Shown here: piece by piece, positions 1 to 5,862 of the stretch | Numbering within the stretch: the stretch's first letter is position 1 | How the letters are laid out: each line of letters opens with the position of its first letter | Source: an uncultured Chloroflexota bacterium | GTDB lineage: Bacteria > Chloroflexota > Anaerolineae > Aggregatilineales > Phototrophicaceae | Direction: 5' to 3' | DNA: 7,253 nucleotides | NCBI GenBank assembly: GCA_937927665.1 | Contig: CALBRY010000662.1 | Coordinates: 1-7,253, forward strand | The notes under the pieces: model-generated | Told to the model about the DNA's origin: nothing | Databases searched by the model: none | Seen by the model: only the letters and a program-made list of their open reading frames with translations | Made by a program: the position numbers and the translations under genes

Positions 1-96
1 ATAGGGATTTGACGGGGGCGGCTATTTGCGTTCAGTTTTCGTGTAGAATAGAACCATTCAGGACATTCAACAAGTATACGGTATGGAGACGCGCAT
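1..96 (+). promoter_or_regulatory. Leader upstream of rsgA with a weak promoter candidate
   Basis: There is no convincing gene before the TTG at 97; the rsgA frame is closed upstream by a TAG at 49-51. A TAGAAT at 44-49 matches the -10 consensus at five of six positions, but the sequence 17 bases upstream (GCTATT, 21-26) is a poor -35. A good TTGACG lies at 9-14, but its spacing to TAGAAT (29 bases) is too long and nothing at 31-38 makes a matching -10. A GGAG at 85-88, eight bases before the TTG, is the likely ribosome-binding site. The promoter call is tentative; transcription could also enter from beyond the left edge. Confidence 0.3.
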
Positions 97-1038
97 TTGA
101 CCTCTGTGTTACACGGTTTGGTGATCAAGGAGCAAAGTGGATTCTTCTGGGTGGAAGCGGACACGGAGAAAGTTTACCGCTGTCGTTTGCGTGGTCGCTT
201 GATGGAAGATGCCCAGTCGTCAGATATAGCCGCAATCGGGGATCGGGTGCAGTTTACGCCCACCGATGACACATCCGGCATGATCATCGAAGTCGATGCG
301 CGCACGAGTGTACTTTCGCGGTCAGCACGTACAGAAGGCAAACGCGGACAAGGCAGCGCCGAGCGAGAGCAGGTGATTATCGCCAACGCGGATCAAGCCT
401 TTTTCGTCGTCGCGGCAGCATCCCCCGCCCCACAGCCGAAATCGCTCGATCGATTTCTGGTGGTGGGCGAACAATCCAATATCGACACGCTGTATATCGT
501 GGTGAACAAAATCGATCTTTCGGAAGCATCGCGCGGTATTTATGCCATGTATGAGCACATCGGCTACCCGGTGATTTATACAAGTGCGCTGTTAAATATT
601 GGTGTTGACACCTTGCGGGAACACCTTACGGGCAAGATCAGTGTGTTTACAGGTCCATCCGGCGTCGGAAAAACAAGCCTGCTCAACAAAATCCAACCGG
701 GCTTGGGGCGTGCGGTCAAATCTGTGAGCGATAATACCCAATTAGGGATGCACACCACCCGTTACAGCGAGTTGATCAAGCTGGATGGCGGGGGGTATCT
801 GGCGGATACGCCGGGAATGCGCCATTTGACGCTGTGGGATATTGAACCAGAAGAACTGGATGCTTATTATCGAGAAATCGCGCCGTTGGTGTCCTCCTGC
901 CGTTTCGGGGACTGCACCCATCACGATGAGCCGGGATGCGCGGTGCGCGCGGCGGCGGATTCGGGCGTGATTCGTCGTGAACGTTACGAAAGCTATCTGA
1001 GCTTGCGTGACGAATTGGAGGCGGCATACGCCCTTTAG
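97..1038 (+). CDS. rsgA: Ribosome small subunit-dependent GTPase RsgA (YjeQ/YloQ/CpgA)
   Basis: This is the circularly permuted GTPase that acts late in 30S ribosomal subunit maturation in the cytoplasm; GTP hydrolysis is stimulated by the 30S subunit. In the 313 residues, an N-terminal OB-fold-like region (about 1-75) precedes the G domain. The G motifs come in the permuted order G4-G1-G3: NKID at 137-140, GPSGVGKT at 186-193 (P-loop Lys192, Thr193) and DTPG at 237-240. The C-terminal zinc knuckle is complete: Cys268, Cys273, His275 and Cys281 in C-x4-C-x-H-x5-C spacing. Length and order fit the family. The start is a TTG with GGAG eight bases upstream; no in-frame ATG or GTG lies between it and the upstream stop at 49. 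It is the first gene of an apparent operon, 35 bases before a Ser/Thr kinase gene. The identification is secure; the start is very likely. Confidence 0.97.
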   Translation: MTSVLHGLVIKEQSGFFWVEADTEKVYRCRLRGRLMEDAQSSDIAAIGDRVQFTPTDDTSGMIIEVDARTSVLSRSARTEGKRGQGSAEREQVIIANADQAFFVVAAASPAPQPKSLDRFLVVGEQSNIDTLYIVVNKIDLSEASRGIYAMYEHIGYPVIYTSALLNIGVDTLREHLTGKISVFTGPSGVGKTSLLNKIQPGLGRAVKSVSDNTQLGMHTTRYSELIKLDGGGYLADTPGMRHLTLWDIEPEELDAYYREIAPLVSSCRFGDCTHHDEPGCAVRAAADSGVIRRERYESYLSLRDELEAAYAL

Positions 1039-1073
1039 TAGACCATAGATGCACGACGGGGAAGGACAAAGCG

Positions 1074-3314
1074 GTGTCATCATCACTGGTGGGACAAAAG
1101 CTCGGCAAATATCAAATCACACAACTTGTTGGGCATGGCGGCATGGCAACCGTCTACAAGGGGTATCAAGCGGATGTCGCGCGGTATGTCGCGGTTAAAG
1201 TGCTGCCACCGCACCCCGGACAAACGCCGGGTTTTGTCGATCGCTTCCAGCAAGAAGCGCGCACGATTGCCAAGCTCCAGCATCCGCACATTCTTCCTTT
1301 GTATGACTACGGCGATCAGGATGGTGTTCTGTATCTGGTGATGCCTTTTATCGACGGCGGTTCGCTGGCGGATCGGCTGCGGCGCGGGCGGCTATCGCTC
1401 AATGAGGTTGAGCGGTTGGTGAATCAGATCGCGTCGGCGCTGGATTACGCACATCGACAGGGTGTGATTCACCGGGACATCAAGCCGGATAATATCTTGA
1501 TCGACAAAGAGGGCTTTTCGCTCCTCAGCGATTTTGGCATCGCTAAATTGATGGAAACAGGCGGGCTGACCACAACGGGCGGACTCGTCGGTACGCCGAC
1601 GTATATTGCCCCGGAACAGGCGCAAAATGTTTCGATTGATGGGCGGGCGGATATTTATTCGTTCGGTGTGGTGACTTATGAAATGCTGGCAGGAATGCCG
1701 CCTTATCAAAGTGACACGCCGGTGCAGTTGATCATCAAACATATGACCGAACCACCGCCAACGCTTTCGACACGGGCAACCGGACTGCCGCTGACGCTGG
1801 ATCGGGTATTGGAAAAGGCATTATCGAAAGAAGCGGCGGATCGCTATCAGACGGCGGCGGCATTTGCCGAAGATTTCCGGCGCGCGGTGCAGGGTCAAGA
1901 CTTGATGAAACCGGAACACCCGACGTTGATCGAGCCGCACCCGACCCGTCCGTATACACCGCCGCCCCAAACGCCACAGCCAACACCTTATCCCCCTGTC
2001 AATTATCCGGCAGGGTATCAGGTGGGAACGCCGCCCCCCGGTTATCAAATGGGGACACCGCCGCCCGGTTATTACATTCCGACCAATGCCCCGATGCCGA
2101 CGCATGTTGGCAGCGCAGGCGGGATCACTTCGGTCGTGACGATTGGCGGGTTCGCGGTGATCGCCACGCTGCTGGTGGTGGTGCTGATCGTGCTGCTGAG
2201 TCAGAACAATAATCAGCCGCCCGGTTCGCCTGAGATCCCCCGTGGAGGGGAAATCATCCCTGAAAACACACCGCTCGTCGATGCGTCACCCAGCGCACCG
2301 GCGACGGAAGCCGGTACGCCGGTCGCAGTCGTGCCGCCGCGTGAAGCTTTGGGGCGCGTTTCGTACTCGACGATTGCGTTCCCCGGTGACACGATCACGG
2401 TGACCATTGATCAACTGCCTGCCCTGCCTTCCGGTGAGCAGTACGCGGCATGGATGCTCGATAACATGGAAGGGGATGTGCTGCCGCTCGGCGGATTGGA
2501 AATCGGCGACGGGGGACGCGGTACGGTCACGATGACCGGAACGGACAGCCTCGCAACGCATTATCACCGCGTATTTATCACCCGCGAGGGCGAACCCCTG
2601 CCAGAAATGCCAGTCGGCGCGATCGTTTTTGAAGGTGAGATTCCGGTGGATGTCGTGAATGCGCTGCATGAGATTTTCAGCGCGTCACCGGATGGACTGC
2701 CCGCGACGGCTGGAAGCACATCGAGCAGCAGTGAGCCGGGATCAGAAGATTACGAAGACTCCAGCACGCTGAACGCTGGCAGCAGTCTGTTGGAAGGCGC
2801 ACGAGTCGAAGCGGAACTCGCCCAACGTCACGCGGGGTTAGCGGCGGGTGCGACGAATGTTTCGGGGATGCACACGCACGCGGAACACACGATCAATATT
2901 CTGCTCGGCACGCAAGATGATCTGGATGGAAGCGGGAGCGGACAGAACCCCGGACGCGGGGTCGGTGCTGCGACGTTCTTTGATCGGATTGATGCCCAGT
3001 TGGAGATCGCCGCCGCGTCTGCGCCGCCTGAAATCCAACGTCAGCTTGAATCGATCCGGGTGTGTGTGGCGAATACGCGGTCATGGATGGGCGAAGTCAT
3101 CAGTTTGGAGCGCGAACTTCTGGCATCGGATTCGCTGGAAGCGGTCGCGGAGCAGATGCGGACATCGACCGAGCGCACACTCGCCATTATGGACGGGGTT
3201 GACCTGAACGAAAATGGAGAGATTGAAGCCTTTGAAGGTGAATGCGGTTTGTATCAGCTTTACTTCATTGGTATCAGCGCGGCGGATTTTTCGCTGTACG
3301 CACCAGAGGACTGA
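1074..3314 (+). CDS. Transmembrane Hanks-type Ser/Thr protein kinase with RskA-like and EF-hand ectodomain
   Basis: A receptor-like kinase of 746 residues. The cytoplasmic catalytic domain (about 13-272) has every key element: glycine loop (Gly20, Gly22, Gly23), Lys42 in AVK, catalytic HRDIKPDN at 133-140, DFG at 153-155 and APE at 179-181. Thr166-168, Thr174 and Thr176 in the activation loop are candidate autophosphorylation sites by analogy with PknB. A Pro-rich linker (about 285-343) leads to one membrane helix (about 353-375), so the rest should be outside. Residues 426-524 resemble the anti-sigma-K factor RskA fold (Leu-Pro-x-Leu-Pro, Tyr457-x-x-Trp460, Pro-x-Gly near the end). Then come a Ser/Glu-rich linker, an HTHAEH cluster (600-605), an Asp/Gly-rich turn (615-623), helices, and an EF-hand-type loop at 710-721. 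Cys664 and Cys724 could form a disulfide. No PASTA repeats are present. The start is GTG with GAAGGA at 1061-1066, seven bases away. The kinase call is certain; the ectodomain roles are inferred. Confidence 0.96.
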   Translation: MSSSLVGQKLGKYQITQLVGHGGMATVYKGYQADVARYVAVKVLPPHPGQTPGFVDRFQQEARTIAKLQHPHILPLYDYGDQDGVLYLVMPFIDGGSLADRLRRGRLSLNEVERLVNQIASALDYAHRQGVIHRDIKPDNILIDKEGFSLLSDFGIAKLMETGGLTTTGGLVGTPTYIAPEQAQNVSIDGRADIYSFGVVTYEMLAGMPPYQSDTPVQLIIKHMTEPPPTLSTRATGLPLTLDRVLEKALSKEAADRYQTAAAFAEDFRRAVQGQDLMKPEHPTLIEPHPTRPYTPPPQTPQPTPYPPVNYPAGYQVGTPPPGYQMGTPPPGYYIPTNAPMPTHVGSAGGITSVVTIGGFAVIATLLVVVLIVLLSQNNNQPPGSPEIPRGGEIIPENTPLVDASPSAPATEAGTPVAVVPPREALGRVSYSTIAFPGDTITVTIDQLPALPSGEQYAAWMLDNMEGDVLPLGGLEIGDGGRGTVTMTGTDSLATHYHRVFITREGEPLPEMPVGAIVFEGEIPVDVVNALHEIFSASPDGLPATAGSTSSSSEPGSEDYEDSSTLNAGSSLLEGARVEAELAQRHAGLAAGATNVSGMHTHAEHTINILLGTQDDLDGSGSGQNPGRGVGAATFFDRIDAQLEIAAASAPPEIQRQLESIRVCVANTRSWMGEVISLERELLASDSLEAVAEQMRTSTERTLAIMDGVDLNENGEIEAFEGECGLYQLYFIGISAADFSLYAPED
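2013..2075 (+). repeat. Short tandem repeat in the kinase Pro-rich linker
   Basis: Two full 27-base units (2013-2039 and 2040-2066) and the start of a third (2067-2075) encode GYQVGTPPP, GYQMGTPPP and GYY, residues 314-334 of the kinase. The unit length is a multiple of three, so changes in copy number would lengthen or shorten the linker between catalytic domain and membrane without breaking the frame. The two units differ at several silent positions, so this is not a very recent duplication. Confidence 0.75.
3305..3310 (+). promoter_or_regulatory. Ribosome-binding site that supports the lipoprotein start
   Basis: AGAGGA lies inside the last codons of the kinase gene, seven bases before the ATG at 3318. 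It is a good Shine-Dalgarno at good spacing, and it is the main reason for placing the lipoprotein start before the palindromic block rather than at the later in-frame ATG at 3435, which has no comparable site. Confidence 0.65.
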
Positions 3315-3317
3315 TTC

Positions 3318-4580
3318 ATGAACCTGCCCCCTGCTTGCTTCGCAAGCCGTCCCTCTCCCACGCAAGCGAGGAGAGGGGCAAAAGCAAGGTTTCTTAAACA
3401 GGGCGTACAGCAGTACGCCCTTTTGTTCGCACTGATGAGCGCGCTTTTATTGGCGGGGTGTGGTGAAAACGCCACGCCGGAACGTGCCGCCGCGCCGACA
3501 CTCGCCGCCCCCGAATGGCGCGAATCGGTCGCCCCGATCCGGTTGGATAATGTGAGCGCGATCACGTATCTGGGACGGTTGGATCAAAGCGGGGCGGCGG
3601 CAACGGTGTTCGCACATGCCGTCTCACCGGATGGACTCAACCTTGTGGGGCTGACGAACGATGCGATCATCGCGTGGGATTTGCTGACGGGTGCGCGGGT
3701 GTTCACCAATACGCGATTGGATACGGTGCAGGCGGTGTTTTCGTCGGATAAAACCGAGATATTCGGGATCGATTCAAGCGGCGATCTGCGGGTGATGGAT
3801 GCGACCAGCGGACGCGATATATACCGCGCACGCGGGCATACGAATTATGCCGATATGTGGGCGACTGCACCGGAATATGACCTGATCGCGCTAGGTGGTA
3901 TGGATGGCACGATCAGGGTATGGGATATGATCCGGCGTGAAGCGCGGATCACGCTCGGCGGCGGGGCGGCGATCACGGCGCTCGCCTTTTCGACGGATGG
4001 CACACGACTCGCGGCGGCGGATGGTGATGGCTGGCTGCGAGTGTATACGTGGGAGAACGGCACGGCGATTTTGGAACGTCAAAGTTCGCTGTTGGGTACA
4101 TCGCGGCTGCTCGCCCACGCGATTTTGTTTGCGCCGGATGCGGAACAGCTTGCGGTGGCGCTCGATCAAACGGTTGAACTGGTGGCGATGACGAATACCC
4201 CCACCCGCGCCCTCACTGTCGGCGGGTTCGCGCAGTTTATGGCGTATGCGGCGGATGGTTCGACGTTCGCCGCCGGGGTAACGGCAGAAGGCGTAAGCGT
4301 GTGGTCAACGGTTCAGGCACAGCGGATCGCGGCGCTGCCGAACACAAGCGGATCACGCGTGGATGCTGATTTTTCGCCCGATGGCACGATGCTGGTCACG
4401 ACTTCGGTCAATCAGGCGGTGGTGCTGTGGAACGTGGCGGGGATGAATCAAGCAAGCGGCGGTAGGTTTGAATTTCCGCTTGAAAGCCGCACAATTTTAG
4501 AGGTTGAATGGACGGACGACGGACGCTTGATTCTGTTGTTCGATGCAAACGGGGCAATTTACGGCTGGGGGATACCATGA
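3318..4580 (+). CDS. Lipoprotein with WD40-like beta-propeller repeats
   Basis: A 420-residue protein predicted to be exported and lipid-anchored. A hydrophobic stretch (about 34-46) ends in a lipobox, Leu45-Ala46-Gly47-Cys48, so Cys48 would be the modified residue. After a short Ala/Pro/Thr linker, about eight beta-strand repeats of WD40 type cover residues 80-419; clear units end in WD at 120-121 and 202-203, and several hold an SPDG, STDG or SPDGT turn. Such propellers bind proteins; no catalytic motif is seen, and no specific function can be named. The gene lies three bases after the kinase gene and overlaps the next gene by four bases, so it is probably co-expressed with both. The N-terminal region (residues 3-33) is encoded by palindromic DNA and reads as low-quality protein sequence, giving an unusually long pre-lipobox segment. 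A later start at 3435 (residue 40) would leave only a very short signal without a positive charge, so 3318 is preferred. Confidence 0.85.
   Translation: MNLPPACFASRPSPTQARRGAKARFLKQGVQQYALLFALMSALLLAGCGENATPERAAAPTLAAPEWRESVAPIRLDNVSAITYLGRLDQSGAAATVFAHAVSPDGLNLVGLTNDAIIAWDLLTGARVFTNTRLDTVQAVFSSDKTEIFGIDSSGDLRVMDATSGRDIYRARGHTNYADMWATAPEYDLIALGGMDGTIRVWDMIRREARITLGGGAAITALAFSTDGTRLAAADGDGWLRVYTWENGTAILERQSSLLGTSRLLAHAILFAPDAEQLAVALDQTVELVAMTNTPTRALTVGGFAQFMAYAADGSTFAAGVTAEGVSVWSTVQAQRIAALPNTSGSRVDADFSPDGTMLVTTSVNQAVVLWNVAGMNQASGGRFEFPLESRTILEVEWTDDGRLILLFDANGAIYGWGIP
3333..3379. repeat. Two adjacent palindromes, REP/MITE-like insert in the lipoprotein 5' end
   Basis: The first palindrome is perfect: GCTTGC at 3333-3338, a three-base loop, and GCAAGC at 3342-3347. 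The second pairs CCCTCTCC (3351-3358) with GGAGAGGG (3370-3377) around an 11-base loop, extended by one G-T and one G-C pair (3349-3379). CCCTCTCC...GGAGAGGG stems of this kind resemble dispersed intergenic repeats of environmental bacteria, Chloroflexota among them; that resemblance is from memory. Here the block lies in frame within the coding sequence and encodes residues of the segment before the signal peptide. Confidence 0.6.
3401..3424 (+). terminator. Terminator-like hairpin inside the lipoprotein gene start
   Basis: GGGCGTAC (3401-3408) pairs perfectly with GTACGCCC (3413-3420) around an AGCA loop, and TTTTGTT follows directly. A GC-rich eight-pair stem with a T-run is the standard form of an intrinsic terminator. 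It lies 87 bases after the kinase stop, where an end to the rsgA-kinase transcript would be expected, but also inside the lipoprotein reading frame (residues 28-35), just before its hydrophobic segment. It may be a working or partial terminator, an attenuator, or simply a third member of the palindromic block. The structure is certain; the function is not. Confidence 0.45.
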
Positions 4581-5803
4581 AACAAGACCTTGATCGGCTG
4601 ATGGGGGCGCGCGGGTTGGAAGCGTTGATCGTCGTTGGCGAAGGACATGTCAACGTGATCCGGTCGTACCTGACGAACGGCGCGCATGTGACAGGCGGCA
4701 TGGTCGTCAAAAAGCGCGGCGAAACTCCCGTGATGATCGTCAATGCGATGGAGACGGAAGAAGCCGCCCGCAGCGGGTTAGCGGTGTTCTCGATGTACGA
4801 TCTGGGATACGCGGAATTGATCAAAGAGGTGGAGGGCGATGCCGCGAAAGCGGGGGCGCTGTTCTTCGGGCGGGTGCTGGAGCGTTTCGACGTGAAGGCG
4901 GGCAGAATCGGCGTGTACGGCGAAGGCGCGATCCACCGCTATCTTGAATTGATCAAACGGGTGAGCGACGCCAACCCCGCCTATGAGTTTGTGGGCGAAG
5001 ATGGCATGACGATCTTCGATGAGGCTTTTCAAACAAAAGATGCTGATGAACTGCTTCGTATGCGTTCGGTGGCGGCGCGGACAAGTCAGGTTTTGGGGAT
5101 GACGTGGGAGTTTATCGCGTCACACCGGGCGGATGATGGTCGCGTGGTGGATACGGACGGGACACCGCTCACGATTGGCGCGGTTAAGCGGTTTGTGCGG
5201 CGGGCGCTGCTCGATCATGATCTGGAAGATACGGATATGATTTTCGCACAGGGGCGCGATGCGGGATTCCCTCACAGCCGGGGGGAAAATGAAACGATCC
5301 TCTTGACGGGTGAAGCGATCGTGTTTGACCTGTTTCCGCGCGAAATCGGCGGCGGGTATCATCATGACTGCACGCGCACATGGTCGATTGGGAGCGCGAA
5401 ACCGGAAGTACAGGCGGCTTATGATCTGGTGATGAACGCCTACGAAGTGGCGGTCGATAACTTCCGCCCGAATATGCCCGCTAAAGCGATGCAAGAGGCG
5501 GTACAGAGCTATTTTGAATCGCATGGGCACGCAACGACGCGCAGCCACCCCGGTACAACGGTCGGGTATGTTCACAGTTTGGGGCATGGGCTGGGGTTGG
5601 AAATTCATGAAAAACCGGGGATCGGTCACTTGAGCAAAGATACGCTCAAAGCGGGCAACGTGATCACGATCGAACCGGGGTTGTATTACCCGGACGCGGG
5701 CTACGGGATTCGCATCGAGGATACGCTGATTGTCACGGATTCGGGGGAACTGATCTCCTTAACTGACTTTCACAAGGAACTCATCGTACCACTGCGCGGA
5801 TAG
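4577..5803 (+). CDS. M24 family metallopeptidase (Xaa-Pro aminopeptidase/dipeptidase-like)
   Basis: A cytoplasmic creatinase/prolidase-fold enzyme of 408 residues, probably releasing residues next to proline from peptides; aminopeptidase and dipeptidase cannot be told apart by eye. The N-terminal creatinase-like domain spans about 1-150, the pita-bread catalytic domain about 170-405. All five dinuclear-metal ligands can be placed: Asp251, Asp264 (in HHDCTRT), His337 (in LGHGLGLEIHE), Glu366 (in IEPG) and Glu381 (in GIRIED). His333 and His344 match the other conserved histidines. The two Asp ligands are 13 residues apart in a DLFPR-type context rather than the common 11-residue D-x-G form; I recall this variant from an M24 subgroup. 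The ATG overlaps the upstream stop as ATGA, suggesting translational coupling, and a G-run at 4567-4571 may serve as ribosome-binding site. An in-frame ATG at 4508 has AGAGG four bases upstream, but its extra 23 residues are unlike the family N-terminus. Confidence 0.93.
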   Translation: MKQDLDRLMGARGLEALIVVGEGHVNVIRSYLTNGAHVTGGMVVKKRGETPVMIVNAMETEEAARSGLAVFSMYDLGYAELIKEVEGDAAKAGALFFGRVLERFDVKAGRIGVYGEGAIHRYLELIKRVSDANPAYEFVGEDGMTIFDEAFQTKDADELLRMRSVAARTSQVLGMTWEFIASHRADDGRVVDTDGTPLTIGAVKRFVRRALLDHDLEDTDMIFAQGRDAGFPHSRGENETILLTGEAIVFDLFPREIGGGYHHDCTRTWSIGSAKPEVQAAYDLVMNAYEVAVDNFRPNMPAKAMQEAVQSYFESHGHATTRSHPGTTVGYVHSLGHGLGLEIHEKPGIGHLSKDTLKAGNVITIEPGLYYPDAGYGIRIEDTLIVTDSGELISLTDFHKELIVPLRG

Positions 5804-5862
5804 CCGTCTATACTTGTGGTAGCTTGTGAAACAGTTCGCAATACAGGAGAATGGGGAACAGC
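5804..5862 (+). promoter_or_regulatory. Short intergenic gap with weak promoter candidate and ribosome-binding site
   Basis: This 59-base gap is the longest in the window apart from the leader. TATACT at 5809-5814 fits a -10 box at five of six positions, but no good -35 stands 16-18 bases upstream (GTACCA at 5786-5791). I see no terminator stem after the M24 gene. AGGAGA at 5845-5850 is the clearest Shine-Dalgarno: it abuts an in-frame ATG at 5851 and is 12 bases before the ATG at 5863. GGGGA at 5853-5857 is better spaced for 5863. The reductase may therefore be read from its own promoter or from upstream. Confidence 0.3.

Noticed and set aside
9..269. A + strand open frame of 86 codons overlapping the start of rsgA
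   Set aside because: It overlaps rsgA in another frame for most of its length, starts at a TTG without a ribosome-binding site, and its translation resembles no domain.
742..1108. Overlapping - strand open frames across the rsgA end and kinase start
   Set aside because: They lie opposite the conserved RsgA G3 and zinc-knuckle region, and their translations show no motif.
2236..2251. Small inverted repeat TCCCC/GGGGA in the kinase gene
   Set aside because: A five-pair stem inside a coding region with no T-run is expected by chance.
3435..3461. Later ATG at 3435 as the true lipoprotein start
   Set aside because: It would leave only eight residues before the lipobox Cys with no positive charge, and lacks a ribosome-binding site as good as the one for 3318. 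It stays possible if the palindromic block proves to be untranslated.
4508..4576. Upstream in-frame ATG for the M24 peptidase with an AGAGG four bases before it
   Set aside because: The extra 23 residues are simply the propeller C-terminus read in another frame and do not extend the family's normal N-terminus; the ATGA overlap at 4577 fits the operon better.
5120..5629. A 169-codon open frame on the - strand within the M24 gene
   Set aside because: It is antisense to conserved M24 catalytic motifs, is rich in Arg/His/Pro as antisense frames of GC-rich genes are, and has no domain pattern.
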